Shown: positions 7,901 to 22,069, numbered from the stretch's first letter. The stretch: DNA of 64,000 nt from Modicisalibacter radicis (GCF_900961225.1 NZ_CAAHFN010000065.1:186001-250000), one strand, 5' to 3'. The notes: a model not told the origin generated them from the sequence alone. Numbers and translations are program-made.

Positions 7901-10900
7901 CTAGTCACCCGCCGGCGGCGGGGCCAATACCTCGCGACTGCCGTTGGTGCCCATCGACGACACCACCCGTGCGACCTCCATCGCCTCGACCAGCCGCGCC
8001 GCCCGGTTGTAGCCGATCTTGAAGCGTCGCTGAACGGCCGAGATCGAGGCCCGGCGCGACTCGGTGACGAACATCACCGCCTCGTCGTAGAGGGCGTCCT
8101 GCTCGGCATCACCGTCGCCGCCGCTCTCGGCTTCCAGGCCAGTCAGGGCATCGGCGTTGACGCCGCCGGTGAGAATCTCCTCGATATACTCCGGCTCGCC
8201 ACGGCGCTTCCAGTCCTCGACCACGCGGTGGACCTCGTCGTCGTCGACGAAGGCGCCGTGCACGCGGGTCGGCATGCCGGCTCCGGCCGGTAGATAGAGC
8301 ATGTCGCCGTGGCCGAGCAGCGCCTCGGCGCCGCCCTGATCGAGAATCGTCCGCGAATCGACCTTCGAGGAAACCTGAAACGCCATTCGCGTGGGAATGT
8401 TGGCCTTGATCAGACCGGTGACCACATCCACCGACGGCCGCTGGGTGGCGAGTATCAGGTGGATGCCCGCGGCACGCGCCTTCTGTGCCAGCCGCGCGAT
8501 CAACTCCTCGACCTTCTTGCCGACGATCATGAACATGTCGGCGAACTCGTCGATCACCACCACGATGTAGGGCAGCTTCTCGAGCACCGGCGGCTGCTCG
8601 TGCATCTGCCAGGGCTGCGGCTCCCACAACGGGTCGGCGACCTGGGCCCCGGCACGCTCGGCCTCGTCGAGCTTGGCGTTGAAGCCGGCGATGTTGCGCA
8701 CGCCCATCGCCGCCATCAGCTTGTAGCGCCGCTCCATTTCGGCGACGCACCAGCGCAGGCCGTTGGCGGCCTCCTTCATGTCGGTGACCACCGGCGCCAG
8801 CAGGTGCGGGATACCGTCGTAGACCGACAGTTCGAGCATCTTGGGATCGACCATGATCATCCGCACGTCGTCCGGCGAGGCCTTGAGCAGCATCGAGATC
8901 AGCATGCCGTTGACGCCCACCGACTTGCCCGAACCGGTGGTACCGGCGACCAGCAGGTGGGGCATCTTGCCCAGGTTGGCGACCACCGGCGCGCCGCCGA
9001 TGTCGTGGCCCAGCGCCAGGGTCAGCGGCGAAGCGGCCTGCTGGTAGGCGTCGGAGTCGATCACCTCGCGCAGCCGGATCATTGCCCGGTTGGGATTGGG
9101 GATCTCGATGCCCACGGTCGGCTTCCCGGGAATGATCTCGACCACCCGGACGCTCTTGACCATCAGCGAGCGCGCCAAGTCCTTGGCCAGATTGCTGATC
9201 TTCGACACCTTCACGCCGGCGGCGGGCTTGATCTCGAAGCGCGTGATCACCGGCCCGGGCCAGGTCTCGACGACTTCCGCCTTGACGCCGTACTCGCGCA
9301 GTCGTGTCTCGAGCAGCTCGGCCATGTCGGCGAGCTGATCCGGCGTGTAGTTGGGCTGCTGCGGGTCGGGTGGCGTCAGCAACCGCAGCGATGGGAACTC
9401 GCCATCCGGCTCTGGCATGTTACTCATGACCGGACGCTGGCTCTGCAGGTGCTCGACCGTCCACAACGCCGGCCCCTGCGGGTCGTCGGCAGCCGCCTGG
9501 GCCTGCTCGGCGGTGGCGACACGCGGCACCGCCGGTTCGTCATCGTCGTCCGGGCGGGCCGGCTCGATCGGCTCGGCCGGCCGGCGAACCTCGGCAGAGC
9601 CGTCCTCGACCGGCTCATGCCGGACATCGCCGTTCGCCGCGCTGTCCCAGCTCAGCCGTGGCTCGCGGGTATCGTCCCCGACATCCGCGTCGTCGTCGTT
9701 CCACGCCGTCCAGTCGATCTCCCGCGGCTCCTGCCGTGCCATCATCCCCGCGGATGAAGCGTCCTCCGCCGGGGCGTCCGCTGCGGGGGCGGTCACGGAG
9801 TCGGCGCGTGCCGCCGCATCCCGGGGGGCGTCGCCAACCGAGGCAGCGAGACCGCTGCCCTCGCTCCTGCCCGAGCGCTCGTCATCGGGCGCCTTATCCC
9901 CTGGCTCGGCACTGATCGGCCGTGCGACGCCGGTCGGAATCGGCGGTTCGTCGTCATCGGGCAGGATCGGTTCGGGGACTGTCTCCGGCGCGCGCCGCGA
10001 CACACCATCGCCGGCAGCGTGATTGCCGGCGGCACGTGGCGCAGCGCCGACGCCCGGGGCATCGCGCGGGGTCGTTGCCTCCCTGATGCGCGCTTCCTGG
10101 GCGCTATAGGCGGCCTCGGGACGCTTGGCGGAAGGCGTGCGCTCGGGCACGTCCCAGGGTATGTCGGTCCCGCGGTCGCGCTCGGCGCGCAACGGCTCGC
10201 CGGGCGCCGTAGCGGCCGAACGGGCGTTTGCCGGCGCCTTCTCGGGAGCTTCATGCAATTGCGGTTCGAGGCGCTGACCACCGGCGAGCGCCGGCTCCGT
10301 CTGCCAACCGGCGCCACGCCCCCTGCCCAGCCAGCGACGCCACCAGGGCGGCGTGCCATCAGCGGCCGCCGAGCGAGCGGGTTCTTCGGCAGGCTCGGAC
10401 GCTGCATCGCTCGAGGCGTCATCGGCGCCCTTCGTCCGGGCCCGCGTGCCGCCGAACTGCCGGCCGAGCCAGGCCCATGCGCGCTGTGCCCGCAGGCCCA
10501 GCTCATCCATGACGGAAAGCCAGGAGAGCCCCGAGAACAACGGAAAGCCGCACAGGAACGCCGCCAGCGCCAGCAGCGTCGCTCCACGCAGGCCGACCAG
10601 CGGCTGCAGTGCCTCGCTCAGGCCCTCGCCGAGGATGCCGCCGGCCTTGTAGGGCAGCTCGCTGGCCGGGTTGAAGAAATGCAGCGACCCCAGGCTGGTG
10701 GTCGCCAGCAGCAGCAGCACCAGCCCGGCCGCGCGCACCGCCAGCGCCGTGGCGTCCCACTCGACGCGCACTTCGCGGCGCCGCATCAACCGCCAGGCGG
10801 CGAAGCCCAGCATGCCGGGCCACCATAGCGCGCTGGCGCCGAACAGCGAATACAGCACGTCGGCCAACCAGGCGCCGACCGCCCCCATCCAGTTATCGAC

Positions 10901-11107
10901 ACCCTGCTCGGGGCCGCTCTGCGACCAACCGGGGTCGGCGGGCACGTAACTGAACAGTGCCAGCAGCAAAAACACGCAGCCCGCCAGCAGCAGGATGATC
11001 ACGCCCTCGCGGGATGCGCCCTGCAGGTGCACCCCGATGCGGCGGGCACGCTCCCTGGCCTGGGCCGCCGTCTCGCGACGCCCCGGGGTTTTCTTGTCGA
11101 CACTCAA
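7901..11107 (-). CDS. ftsK: DNA translocase FtsK
   Basis: 1,068-residue septal DNA pump that couples chromosome segregation and XerCD dimer resolution to division. The N-terminal 190 residues hold several membrane segments. Residues from about 200 to 560 are a low-complexity linker rich in Ala, Pro, Glu and Asp. The motor follows with Walker [15 protein letters not shown], Walker [15 protein letters not shown] and the [20 protein letters not shown] segment. A C-terminal gamma winged-helix domain ([20 protein letters not shown]) reads KOPS sequences. The apparent start codon is TTG, with a GGGGGTAGGG stretch upstream, so the exact start is uncertain. Divergent from aat. Confidence 0.96.
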   Translation of the reverse strand: MSVDKKTPGRRETAAQARERARRIGVHLQGASREGVIILLLAGCVFLLLALFSYVPADPGWSQSGPEQGVDNWMGAVGAWLADVLYSLFGASALWWPGMLGFAAWRLMRRREVRVEWDATALAVRAAGLVLLLLATTSLGSLHFFNPASELPYKAGGILGEGLSEALQPLVGLRGATLLALAAFLCGFPLFSGLSWLSVMDELGLRAQRAWAWLGRQFGGTRARTKGADDASSDAASEPAEEPARSAAADGTPPWWRRWLGRGRGAGWQTEPALAGGQRLEPQLHEAPEKAPANARSAATAPGEPLRAERDRGTDIPWDVPERTPSAKRPEAAYSAQEARIREATTPRDAPGVGAAPRAAGNHAAGDGVSRRAPETVPEPILPDDDEPPIPTGVARPISAEPGDKAPDDERSGRSEGSGLAASVGDAPRDAAARADSVTAPAADAPAEDASSAGMMARQEPREIDWTAWNDDDADVGDDTREPRLSWDSAANGDVRHEPVEDGSAEVRRPAEPIEPARPDDDDEPAVPRVATAEQAQAAADDPQGPALWTVEHLQSQRPVMSNMPEPDGEFPSLRLLTPPDPQQPNYTPDQLADMAELLETRLREYGVKAEVVETWPGPVITRFEIKPAAGVKVSKISNLAKDLARSLMVKSVRVVEIIPGKPTVGIEIPNPNRAMIRLREVIDSDAYQQAASPLTLALGHDIGGAPVVANLGKMPHLLVAGTTGSGKSVGVNGMLISMLLKASPDDVRMIMVDPKMLELSVYDGIPHLLAPVVTDMKEAANGLRWCVAEMERRYKLMAAMGVRNIAGFNAKLDEAERAGAQVADPLWEPQPWQMHEQPPVLEKLPYIVVVIDEFADMFMIVGKKVEELIARLAQKARAAGIHLILATQRPSVDVVTGLIKANIPTRMAFQVSSKVDSRTILDQGGAEALLGHGDMLYLPAGAGMPTRVHGAFVDDDEVHRVVEDWKRRGEPEYIEEILTGGVNADALTGLEAESGGDGDAEQDALYDEAVMFVTESRRASISAVQRRFKIGYNRAARLVEAMEVARVVSSMGTNGSREVLAPPPAGD

Positions 11108-11336
11108 AAGGCCCTACCCCCTTCACATCACCGGCGGTGCGGCTCGAGGCGCGCCTGTCCGCCACCGCCGGCCTCGTCTGACCGGTTATGTTCACCCAAG
11201 CCGCCATCATACCGAGCCTGACCGACCGGTCACAGGGGCAGCGCGCTCCCGTTGGCTACAAAAATGCGCCGCGGCATTGAGTCGTCGGGTTAGCAACGGC
11301 AAACTTGGCAGGCTTCGACACGACTCATCCCGCCAC

Positions 11337-12044
11337 ATGGCTCGACTCATGCTGCCCTGGTTACCCGCTCATCCGGTTCGCTTTCCCGACCTCGACCTGG
11401 CCCTCGACGAACCCAACGGCTTGCTTGCCGCCGGTGGCGCGCTGACCTCGGAATGGCTGGTCGCGGCGTACCGTCGCGGTATTTTCCCCTGGTTTTCCGA
11501 CGACCAGCCGATTCTATGGTGGAGCCCCGATCCACGCATGGTGCTGTTTCCGGAAGCGCTGCGCATTCGCCGCAGTCTCGCCAAGCGCTTGCGAAACGGC
11601 GGCTTCGAGTTTACCCGCGACCAAGCGTTCGACGACGTCATCGCAGCCTGTGCCGAACTGCGCAGCGACGCCGAGGGCACCTGGATCACCGAACCCATGC
11701 AGGCCGCCTACCGACGGTTGCATCGGCTGGGCCACGCCCATTCCGTGGAAGTCTGGCGCGCCGGCCGTCTGATCGGCGGGCTCTACGGCGTGGCTTTGGG
11801 CCGGGCCTTCTTCGGCGAATCGATGTTCAGCCTCGAGAGCGATGCATCGAAGGCAGCGCTGGTGCATCTCGCCCAGCATCTCCAGGCCGGGGGCGGGGGA
11901 ATCATCGACTGCCAGATGCATACCGCCCACCTGGCCAGCCTGGGCGCCTGCGACATCGCCCGTCCCCGCTTCATCGACTATCTTGACCAGTATGCCGGCG
12001 TGCCGGCACTGAACTGGGCGCTGCCCCCGTCATCCAGCGAGTGA
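11337..12044 (+). CDS. aat: Leucyl/phenylalanyl-tRNA--protein transferase
   Basis: Adds Leu or Phe from aminoacyl-tRNA to proteins with N-terminal Arg or Lys, creating N-degrons for ClpS-ClpAP. 235 residues from the ATG at 11337; a second in-frame ATG at 11349 is also possible. Diagnostic segments are EPNGLLAAGG, YRRGIFPWFS, WWSPDPRMVLFP and GLYGVALGRAFFGESMFS. The stop codon overlaps the ribosome binding site of bpt. clpA and clpS, which act downstream in the same pathway, lie 1.3 to 4 kb away, so most of the N-end rule machinery is clustered here. Confidence 0.96.
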   Translation: MARLMLPWLPAHPVRFPDLDLALDEPNGLLAAGGALTSEWLVAAYRRGIFPWFSDDQPILWWSPDPRMVLFPEALRIRRSLAKRLRNGGFEFTRDQAFDDVIAACAELRSDAEGTWITEPMQAAYRRLHRLGHAHSVEVWRAGRLIGGLYGVALGRAFFGESMFSLESDASKAALVHLAQHLQAGGGGIIDCQMHTAHLASLGACDIARPRFIDYLDQYAGVPALNWALPPSSSE

Positions 12045-12057
12045 GGAGTTCGTGATC

Positions 12058-12795
12058 GTGAGCAGTCGCGCTCCACAGCAGCCGGCCCGGGATCTGCGCT
12101 TTTTCCTGACGGTGCCCCATGCGTGCAGCTATCTCCCCGACCGCGAAGCCACCACGCTGTTTCTCGACCCGCAGGAATCGCCCGGCCAGGGCGTCTACGA
12201 CGCGCTGGCCCTGCTCGGCTTCCGGCGCAGCGGCCGTCATCTCTATCGGCCGCATTGCGAGGGCTGTAGCGCCTGCATCTCTGTCCGCATTCCCGTCGCC
12301 GAGTTCGCGCCCAACCGCACCCAGCGCAAGCTGTTGCGACGCAACGGCGATCTCGAGGTACATGAGCGCCCGGCGGTCTTCGACGCCGAGCACTATGCCC
12401 TCTACGCGCGCTACATCCGTGACCGGCACGCCGATGGCGACATGTATCCACCCAGCCATGAGCAATATCGCACCTTCCTGACACTCGACCACCCCTATGC
12501 GCGGCTACTCGAGTTCCGTCACGATCGGCAGCTGCTGGCAGTCGCCGCCATCGACGTGCTCAGCCACGGACTGTCGGCCATCTATACGTTCTTCGATCCC
12601 TCGCCGGAACACCAACGCCGTTCACTCGGCACCTATGCGGTGCTGCAGCAGGTCGCCATGGCGCATCGCCTGCACCTGCCCCACGTCTACCTGGGCTACT
12701 GGATACGCGAATCGCCGAAGATGAACTACAAGCACTCCTTCCAGCCGCTGGAGTTCCTCGACGGACGCCATTGGCGACGCGCCATTCCGCTGTAG
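12058..12795 (+). CDS. bpt: Aspartate/glutamate leucyltransferase (Bpt/Ate1 family)
   Basis: Transfers leucine to proteins with N-terminal Asp or Glu, completing the N-end rule pathway with aat and ClpS. 245 residues. GTG codons at 12052 and 12058 are both in frame. The second is preferred because it stands 9 bases after GAGGAG while the first is only 3 bases away. The cysteine cluster HCEGCSACISVRIPV near residue 65 and the NRTQRKLLRRN and YIRDRH segments are typical. The C terminus carries LGYWIRESPKMNYKHSF, a strong family signature. It sits between aat and infA, a conserved order. Confidence 0.95.
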   Translation: MSSRAPQQPARDLRFFLTVPHACSYLPDREATTLFLDPQESPGQGVYDALALLGFRRSGRHLYRPHCEGCSACISVRIPVAEFAPNRTQRKLLRRNGDLEVHERPAVFDAEHYALYARYIRDRHADGDMYPPSHEQYRTFLTLDHPYARLLEFRHDRQLLAVAAIDVLSHGLSAIYTFFDPSPEHQRRSLGTYAVLQQVAMAHRLHLPHVYLGYWIRESPKMNYKHSFQPLEFLDGRHWRRAIPL

Positions 12796-12925
12796 GACAA
12801 TACGCTTTCTTTGCCTTGACGCGCGGCATGCGGCAGAATAACGGGCTATCTTGATCAGCGACGGCATTCGCGCGCGACGAACATCGCCATCGCGTTATCG
12901 CAACCCAGTGGAGGATTCGCCTAAT

Positions 12926-13144
12926 ATGGCACGAGAAGATCACATCGAGATGGAAGGCGTCGTCGTCGACACCCTGCCCAACACCATGTTCCGCGTCGAA
13001 CTTGAAAACGGCCATGTGGTGACGGCTCACATCTCGGGCAAGATGCGCAAGAACTACATCCGCATCCTGACCGGCGACAAGGTCAAGGTCGAACTGACCC
13101 CCTACGACCTTTCCAAGGGCCGCATCGTCTACCGTTCACGCTGA
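12926..13144 (+). CDS. infA: Translation initiation factor IF-1
   Basis: 72-residue S1-like OB-fold protein that occupies the ribosomal A site during initiation. The start [11 protein letters not shown] and the core [20 protein letters not shown] and [18 protein letters not shown] match IF-1 almost throughout, and the length is identical to E. coli IF-1. GGAGG lies about 10 bases before the ATG at 12926. The frame is open upstream to 12851, but that extension is not part of the family. It converges on clpA. Confidence 0.98.
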   Translation: MAREDHIEMEGVVVDTLPNTMFRVELENGHVVTAHISGKMRKNYIRILTGDKVKVELTPYDLSKGRIVYRSR

Positions 13145-13299
13145 AGGACGAACTCACCTTCCTCGCCACAACGAACCGCAGAGAGGGACGCACAGGCCAG
13201 GCTCCGATACCGGCCCGACGCCCCGCCCGCCGACTCGAACCCCCGAGCCGGCAGCCGATTTGCAAGCCCCTCGACCGGCCTCAAGGCCTCGATGAGAAA

Positions 13300-13324
13300 C
13301 GCCCCGTCGCTTACCGACGAGGCG
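13300..13324 (-). terminator. Possible hairpin between infA and clpA
   Basis: A stem of about nine base pairs with one mismatch around CTTAC lies in the 232-base space between the convergent infA and clpA stops. No T-tract is present, so it is a weak terminator candidate. I see no gene in this space. Confidence 0.3.
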
Positions 13325-13376
13325 CCATGCAGGCTGACGGGCCTGCCGGGAGCCCTGGCGGCGTCCCGGCGGCGCT

Positions 13377-15641
13377 TCAGGCTATCTCGGCCTCGGTGGC
13401 CAGTTGCAGCTCGTCGTCCTCCACGGTGACATGCACCACGCCTCCGTTTTCGGCCAGCTCCCCGAACAGGATCAACTCGGCCAGCGGCTTCTTGAGCTTT
13501 TCCTGGATCACCCGGGCCATCGGCCGGGCGCCCATCTCCGGGTCGTAGCCGCGCTCGGCCAACCACAGCCGGGCCGCCTCGTCGACGTCGAGCTGGACGC
13601 GCTTCTCGTCGAGTTGCGCCTGGAGCTCGACCAGGAACTTGTCGACCACGTTACGTACCACTTCCGGCGCCAGGCCATGGAACTGGATGATGCCGTCGAG
13701 CCGGTTGCGGAACTCCGGCGTGAAGGTCTTGCGAATGACCTCCATGCCATCGGTGGAGTGATCCTGAGTCTGGAAGCCGATCGAACGGCGGGCGATCTGC
13801 TCGGCCCCGGCGTTGGAGGTCATCACCAGGATCACGTGACGGAAATCCGCCTCGCGACCGTTGTTGTCGGTCAGCCGTCCGTGGTCCATGACCTGCAGCA
13901 GCAGGTTGAAGACTTCCGGATGCGCCTTCTCGATCTCGTCGAGCAGCAGCACGCAGTGCGGCTGCTTGGTGATCGCCTCGGTCAGCAGACCGCCCTGGTC
14001 GTAGCCGACATAGCCCGGCGGCGCACCGATCAGCCGCGAGACGGTATGCCGCTCCATGTACTCGGACATGTCGAAGCGCACCAGCTCGATGCCCATCAGC
14101 TGCGAAAGCTGACGCGCCACCTCGGTCTTGCCGACCCCGGTCGGCCCGGAGAACAGGAAGCTGCCGACCGGCTTGTCGGGGGACTTGAGCCCGGCGCGCG
14201 ACAGCTTGATGGCCGAGGCCAGGCTGTCGATCGCCTCGTCCTGGCCGAAGACCAGCATCTTGAGGTCGCGGTCCAGGTTGGACAGCAGCTTGCGATCCGA
14301 ACTCGACACGCTCTTCGGCGGAATCCTGGCGATCGAGGCGACGATCGCTTCGACCTGCTCGACGTCGATGGTATCGATACGCACCTCCGGCGGCAGCAGA
14401 CGCTGGTGCGCGCCCGCCTCGTCGATGACGTCGATCGCCTTGTCGGGCAGGTGACGGTCGTTGATGTAGCGATCCGCCAGCCGCACGGCGCTGTCCAGCG
14501 CGGCATCGGTGTACTTGAGCTGATGATGCTCCTCGAAACGTCCGCGCAGCCCCTTGAGGATGCGAATGGTGTCTTCCACCGAGGGCTCGAGCACGTCGAC
14601 CTTCTGGAAACGCCGCGCCAGCGCTCGATCCTTCTCGAAGATGCCGCGGAACTCCTGGAACGTGGTCGAGCCGATGCAGCGCAGCTCACCGGAGGACAGC
14701 AACGGCTTGAGCAGGTTGGAGGCATCCATCACCCCGCCGGATGCCGCACCGGCGCCGATCACGGTGTGGATCTCGTCGATGAACAGGATCGCGTTGGGCT
14801 GCTTCTTGAGCTCGGCCAGCAGGCCCTTGAGACGCTTCTCGAAGTCGCCGCGATACTTGGTGCCGGCCAGCAGCGCGCCCATGTCCAGCGCATAGACCAC
14901 GCCATCGCTGATGACGTCGGGCACGTCCTCCTCGACGATGCGCTTGGCCAGCCCTTCGGCGATCGCCGTCTTGCCGACGCCGGCCTCGCCGACCAGCAGC
15001 GGGTTGTTCTTGCGGCGACGTGCAAGAATCTGCACGGTGCGCTCGAGCTCATGGTCGCGACCGATCAGCGGATCGATCTTGCCGAGCCGCGCCTGCTCGT
15101 TGAGGTTGGTGGCATAGCCGGTCAACGGGTGAGTGTTGCCTTCGCTCATTCCCTCTTCACCCTCCTCGGCGTCCTGTGACGGCGACGGGTTCTGGCCATG
15201 GCCGGCCACCTTGGAAATACCGTGGGCGATATAGTTGACCGCGTCCACGCGCGCCACATTCTGCTGCTTGAGGAAATAGACCGCCTGGCTCTCCTGCTCG
15301 GAGAAGATCGCCACCAGGACGTTGGCACCGGTCACTTCCGACTTGCCGGATGACTGCACGTGGAAGACCGCACGCTGCAGCACCCGCTGGAAGCCCAGCG
15401 TGGGCTGTGTTTCACGATCCTCCTGATCCTCGGGGATCAGCGGAGTGGTGGAGTTGATGAAGTCCTGCAGGTCAGAGCGCAACTTGTCCAGGTTGGCACC
15501 GCAGGCACGCAGAACGTCTGCCGCGGAGGCATTGTCCAAAAGGGCCAACAGCAGGTGCTCGACGGTCATGAATTCATGACGCTTGGAGCGCGCCACCGTA
15601 AAGGCCGTGTTCAGGGTCAGTTCAAGTTCTTTGCTCAGCAT
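13377..15641 (-). CDS. clpA: ATP-dependent Clp protease ATP-binding subunit ClpA
   Basis: 754-residue AAA+ unfoldase that feeds substrates, including ClpS-delivered N-degrons, to ClpP. It has an N-terminal Clp repeat domain (residues 1-145), then D1 with Walker [14 protein letters not shown] near 215, an acidic linker before it, and D2 with [12 protein letters not shown] near 495 and Walker [15 protein letters not shown]. The LSRAGL and [12 protein letters not shown] segments are also standard. The ATG at 15641 follows GAGGAAGGGG. clpS lies 95 bases upstream on the same strand. Confidence 0.97.
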   Translation of the reverse strand: MLSKELELTLNTAFTVARSKRHEFMTVEHLLLALLDNASAADVLRACGANLDKLRSDLQDFINSTTPLIPEDQEDRETQPTLGFQRVLQRAVFHVQSSGKSEVTGANVLVAIFSEQESQAVYFLKQQNVARVDAVNYIAHGISKVAGHGQNPSPSQDAEEGEEGMSEGNTHPLTGYATNLNEQARLGKIDPLIGRDHELERTVQILARRRKNNPLLVGEAGVGKTAIAEGLAKRIVEEDVPDVISDGVVYALDMGALLAGTKYRGDFEKRLKGLLAELKKQPNAILFIDEIHTVIGAGAASGGVMDASNLLKPLLSSGELRCIGSTTFQEFRGIFEKDRALARRFQKVDVLEPSVEDTIRILKGLRGRFEEHHQLKYTDAALDSAVRLADRYINDRHLPDKAIDVIDEAGAHQRLLPPEVRIDTIDVEQVEAIVASIARIPPKSVSSSDRKLLSNLDRDLKMLVFGQDEAIDSLASAIKLSRAGLKSPDKPVGSFLFSGPTGVGKTEVARQLSQLMGIELVRFDMSEYMERHTVSRLIGAPPGYVGYDQGGLLTEAITKQPHCVLLLDEIEKAHPEVFNLLLQVMDHGRLTDNNGREADFRHVILVMTSNAGAEQIARRSIGFQTQDHSTDGMEVIRKTFTPEFRNRLDGIIQFHGLAPEVVRNVVDKFLVELQAQLDEKRVQLDVDEAARLWLAERGYDPEMGARPMARVIQEKLKKPLAELILFGELAENGGVVHVTVEDDELQLATEAEIA

Positions 15642-15736
15642 GGCAGTCCCCTTCCTCGCCGCCTAGGCATCGTCGGCACTTTCACAATCGGGCACTTTGG
15701 GGCGTTTCGCAACCCCAGACTTCACGTTGCCAGACG

Positions 15737-16147
15737 TTAGTCGGCCCTATCGATATCGCACAGCAATGGATGCTGGCATTCTCGCGCGTACTGGTTGACC
15801 TGATGACTCTTGGTCTCCGCGATGTCACGGGTGAAAATGCCGCACGTCGCTTTACCTTGGGTATGTACCGCCATCATGATCTGCACGGACTTTTCATGGT
15901 CCATATTGAAGAAGGTCTGCAGCACTTCGACGACGAACTCCATGGGAGTGAAATCGTCGTTGTGTAAAACCACCTTGTAACGCGGCGGCTCTTCCAGCTC
16001 GGGGTCCGCCGGCCTGACCGACAGCTCGCCCTCCTCTTCATGTCCGGGCTCATGCTCGTGCCCGGGTGGGCGCGTCATGCCCGACCGGACCGCAGTGGAC
16101 CGCCGGATCGCCTTCGCATCGGGGTGTTCCGCATCAACCATCGACAT
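15737..16147 (-). CDS. clpS: ATP-dependent Clp protease adaptor ClpS
   Basis: Adaptor that binds N-terminal Leu, Phe, Tyr or Trp and hands the protein to ClpA. The core [20 protein letters not shown] contains the N-D-D residues of the N-degron pocket, and [21 protein letters not shown] is the ClpA-binding part. The ATG at 16147 gives 136 residues, with a weak GAGACGAGAG upstream. An ATG at 16078 would give 113 residues, nearer the usual 105-110. The region between the two is not recognisable as conserved, and residues just after 16078 are rich in His and Glu ([14 protein letters not shown]). The start is therefore uncertain, the identity is not. Confidence 0.95.
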   Translation of the reverse strand: MSMVDAEHPDAKAIRRSTAVRSGMTRPPGHEHEPGHEEEGELSVRPADPELEEPPRYKVVLHNDDFTPMEFVVEVLQTFFNMDHEKSVQIMMAVHTQGKATCGIFTRDIAETKSHQVNQYARECQHPLLCDIDRAD

Positions 16148-16441
16148 TCTCTCGTCTCTATTGAACATAAGAGCCAGGATCCATCTGCACAAGCCGGAAC
16201 GCGCACTGACGCACTTATTAGAACGTCAAGGAACGCACGGGTTCCCTGAATCGGCCTTGTCCCACTGTCTCGGGCCGATGCCTTGAAGATGCGTCCGCCA
16301 GGCCCCGCTTGCAAGGGAGCCACGAAAATAAGCATGCTCATTGCATACGCATGACCATCACGCGGGCCGCTCGGCAGCGCAAACACCTCGAGAACGCGGT
16401 AGCCTGTGGCTGTCGCTTCACTTGCCAGCGCCGGACAACCG
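16148..16441. other. Divergent clpS / rluE intergenic region
   Basis: 294 bases without a supportable gene. It must hold the clpS promoter and probably the rluE promoter. A 7-bp inverted repeat (ATCGGCC at 16249-16255, GGCCGAT at 16272-16278) is the only structure seen. Confidence 0.4.
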
Positions 16442-17035
16442 ATGAGTAACCTGTACCTGCTCAACAAGCCGTTTCACACGCTCTCGCAGTTCACCGACGA
16501 TCGGGGCCGAGCCACGCTGGCCGACTTGATCGACATCCCCGGCATCTATGCCGCGGGGCGGCTCGATTACGACTCGGAGGGCCTGCTGCTGCTCACCGCG
16601 GATGGCGGACTGATACAGCGCATCAGCGACCCGCGCCACAAGCAACCCAAGACCTACTGGGTGCAGGTCGAAGGCAATCCCGACGCCTCGGCCCTGCGTG
16701 CCCTGCGCGAAGGTGTCGTGCTCAACGACGGTCCGACGCGCCCCGCCCAGGTGCGCGTCATCGCACCACCCGCCATTCCACCACGCCACCCGCCGATCCG
16801 TGAACGCCCTCGGGTACCCACCCACTGGCTCGAATTGACCCTGCGCGAAGGCCGCAACCGTCAGGTGCGCAGGATGACCGCCCACGTCGGGCTGCCGACC
16901 CTGCGACTGGTGCGGGTCGCCATCGGGCCCTGGCGGCTCGATGGACTGGCGCCGGGCGAATGGCGTCGCGAAACGCTGCACGCCCCCGTCGCCGCGCGGC
17001 GCTCCCCCCGCCCGACACGGAGAAAGCGCTCATGA
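16442..17035 (+). CDS. rluE: 23S rRNA pseudouridine synthase RluE
   Basis: Converts U2457 (E. coli numbering) of 23S rRNA to pseudouridine. 197 residues from the ATG at 16442. The catalytic aspartate lies in [16 protein letters not shown], and [25 protein letters not shown]-like [13 protein letters not shown] and [20 protein letters not shown] match E. coli RluE well enough to separate it from RluB and RluF. No S4 domain is present, as expected for RluE. The TGA stop overlaps the nudJ ATG, so the two genes are translationally coupled. Confidence 0.93.
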   Translation: MSNLYLLNKPFHTLSQFTDDRGRATLADLIDIPGIYAAGRLDYDSEGLLLLTADGGLIQRISDPRHKQPKTYWVQVEGNPDASALRALREGVVLNDGPTRPAQVRVIAPPAIPPRHPPIRERPRVPTHWLELTLREGRNRQVRRMTAHVGLPTLRLVRVAIGPWRLDGLAPGEWRRETLHAPVAARRSPRPTRRKRS

Positions 17036-17481
17036 GCCGCTGGTCGCCCCGAGTCACCGTCGCCTCGGTCATCGAGCGCAGCGGGCGTTACCTGCTGGTC
17101 GAAGAGGATCGCGGCGGCCCTTTCAGCCAGTTCAATCAACCCGCCGGACATCTGGAGCGCAATGAACGGCTGATCGATGCCGCGGTGCGCGAAACCCGCG
17201 AAGAAGCCGCCTGGCAGGTCGCCATCACCGACTACCTGGGACTTTATACCTATAGCGCCGCCGATGGCCTGGTGTTTCATAGCCATGCCTTCGTCGGCAC
17301 GGCGCTGGCGCATCTCGGCAATGCCCTCGACGATGGCATCCTCGCCGCCCACTGGCTGACCATCGACGAAATCGACGACCTCGATCGCGCCCGGCGACTG
17401 CGCAGCCCGCTGGTAATGCGCCGCATCCGCGACCTGCGCGGCGGCCGGCTTTTTCCGCTCGAGGTGATCCAGGAGCGTTGA
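17032..17481 (+). CDS. nudJ: Nudix phosphatase NudJ
   Basis: 149-residue Nudix hydrolase. E. coli NudJ acts on nucleoside di- and triphosphates and hydroxymethylpyrimidine pyrophosphate. The Nudix box spans [20 protein letters not shown] (residues 43-62). Its R-E-x2-E-E core is intact, but the glycine that usually ends the box is alanine (EEAAW). The ATG overlaps the rluE stop (ATGA). The rluE-nudJ-mnmA-hflD-purB order equals that of E. coli, which supports the name. Confidence 0.9.
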   Translation: MSRWSPRVTVASVIERSGRYLLVEEDRGGPFSQFNQPAGHLERNERLIDAAVRETREEAAWQVAITDYLGLYTYSAADGLVFHSHAFVGTALAHLGNALDDGILAAHWLTIDEIDDLDRARRLRSPLVMRRIRDLRGGRLFPLEVIQER

Positions 17482-17508
17482 CGCTCGAAGCGATGCACCG
17501 CTTTCAGG

Positions 17509-17514
17509 TATAAT
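17509..17514 (+). promoter_or_regulatory. Candidate -10 element for mnmA
   Basis: An exact TATAAT lies 69 bases before the mnmA ATG in the 102-base gap after nudJ. TTGACG occurs at 17478-17483 but is 25 bases away, too far for a standard -35. The -35 is therefore unclear. Confidence 0.4.
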
Positions 17515-17583
17515 CTCGCGCATTCTTTCTCGACAGCCAGTTCTCGTCAGTCAGCTTTCCAACGTCTCCAGCCGAGAGTGACC

Positions 17584-20812
<3,229 letters not shown>

Positions 20813-20854
20813 GCGCGACGCCCCGCAAGCCACCCTCAGCACCGCGAGGAAGCC

Positions 20855-22069
20855 ATGCCCGCCAATACCCCGCTGACCCTACTCGGCGGCCTGACCGCCG
20901 CGCAGTTTCTCGCCGATTACTGGCAGAAGCGGCCGCTGTTGATCCGCGGCGCCCTGCCCGACTTCGAAACGCCGCTCAGCCCCGACGAACTCGCCGGGCT
21001 GGCCTGCGAAGAGGGCATCGAAGCCCGTCTGGTCGAGGAGCACGGCCGCGATGACCAGGGGCGTCCCGCCCCCTGGCGGGTCACCCACGGCCCGTTCGAC
21101 GAGGACACCTTCGCGCGGCTGCCCGAGCGCGACTGGTCGCTGCTGGTCCAGGCCGTCGACCACTACGTGCCGGCGGTCAGCGACTTGCTCGAGGCCTTTC
21201 ACTTCCTGCCGCGCTGGCGGCTCGACGACGTGATGGTCAGCTATGCGCCCCCCGGCGGCAGCGTCGGGCCGCATGTCGATCAGTACGACGTGTTCCTGCT
21301 CCAGGGCAGCGGCAGCCGTCACTGGCAGCTCGGCGGGCCGGTCGCCGAGGATGCGCCGATCATTGACGGTATCGATCTGCGCATCCTCGCGCACTTCGAG
21401 GTCCAGCCCGCCGAGGACTGGCTGCTGGAGCCCGGCGACATGCTCTACCTGCCGCCCGGCATCGCCCATCACGGCGTCAGTCGCAGCGAGGACTGCATGA
21501 CCTTCTCGGTGGGCTTCCGCGCGCTGTCCGCCGACGAGTCGATCACCTCGTTCGCCGACTATCTCGGCGAGCAGCTCCCCGAGTCGCGGCGCTATGCCGA
21601 CCCCGACCTCGCTGCTCCATCGCACCCGGGCGAGATCGACGATGCGGCACTGGCCCGCATGCGCGCGCTGATCCTCGACACCCTCGACGACCCGGCGCAG
21701 CTCATGCAGTGGTTCGGCCGGGCGATGACCCAACCCAAGTATCCCGATCACCCCGTCGCCAGCGACTACCCGACCGAGGTCGACACGCTTGTCGCTGAAC
21801 TACAGGCCGGCGAGGTGCTCGAACGGACCCCCGGGTCGCGCTTCGCCTACCGTGGCCATGACGAGCCCCGAGCGACGCTGTTCGTCGACGGCGACGGTCT
21901 CGACTGTCCGCTCGAGCTGGCTCGCTGGCTGGCCGGCGACGCCCCCCTCGATGCCAGGCTGCTCGAATTCCCCGACGCCACCCGGCTGCTGCTGCAGTTG
22001 CTCGGCCGCGGCAGCCTGAGCTGGCCGGCGCATGACGAGGATGACGACTACAGCGAGGACGGGGCATGA
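20855..22069 (+). CDS. roxA: 50S ribosomal protein L16 3-hydroxylase (JmjC-type oxygenase)
   Basis: 404-residue Fe(II)/2-oxoglutarate oxygenase of the YcfD/RoxA type, which hydroxylates an arginine of ribosomal protein L16. The iron ligands are visible as H140 and D142 in GPHVDQYDVFLLQ and a histidine in PPGIAHHGVSRS (about 205). The dimerisation and C-terminal winged-helix part follows. GAGGAAG precedes the ATG. In E. coli the gene lies close to purB and phoPQ, so its place next to purB fits. The C terminus is acidic (DEDDDYSEDGA). The stop overlaps the start of the next gene by four bases. Confidence 0.93.
   Translation: MPANTPLTLLGGLTAAQFLADYWQKRPLLIRGALPDFETPLSPDELAGLACEEGIEARLVEEHGRDDQGRPAPWRVTHGPFDEDTFARLPERDWSLLVQAVDHYVPAVSDLLEAFHFLPRWRLDDVMVSYAPPGGSVGPHVDQYDVFLLQGSGSRHWQLGGPVAEDAPIIDGIDLRILAHFEVQPAEDWLLEPGDMLYLPPGIAHHGVSRSEDCMTFSVGFRALSADESITSFADYLGEQLPESRRYADPDLAAPSHPGEIDDAALARMRALILDTLDDPAQLMQWFGRAMTQPKYPDHPVASDYPTEVDTLVAELQAGEVLERTPGSRFAYRGHDEPRATLFVDGDGLDCPLELARWLAGDAPLDARLLEFPDATRLLLQLLGRGSLSWPAHDEDDDYSEDGA

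Noticed and set aside
8309..9757. 482-codon open frame on the plus strand opposite ftsK
   Set aside because: High-GC codon bias leaves the antisense strand open. The translation is His/Arg/Gln/Val-rich low complexity and matches no family, while ftsK on the other strand is unambiguous.
13200..13290. tRNA-like sequence between infA and clpA, where a tRNA-Ser is found in some relatives
   Set aside because: On the minus strand a GTTCGAGTC T-loop-like string and TTGCAAA occur, but no acceptor, T or anticodon stem can be paired. At most it is a decayed remnant.
17478..17514. TTGACG and TATAAT as a full sigma-70 promoter for mnmA
   Set aside because: The 25-base spacing is too long; only the -10 element is kept as a candidate.
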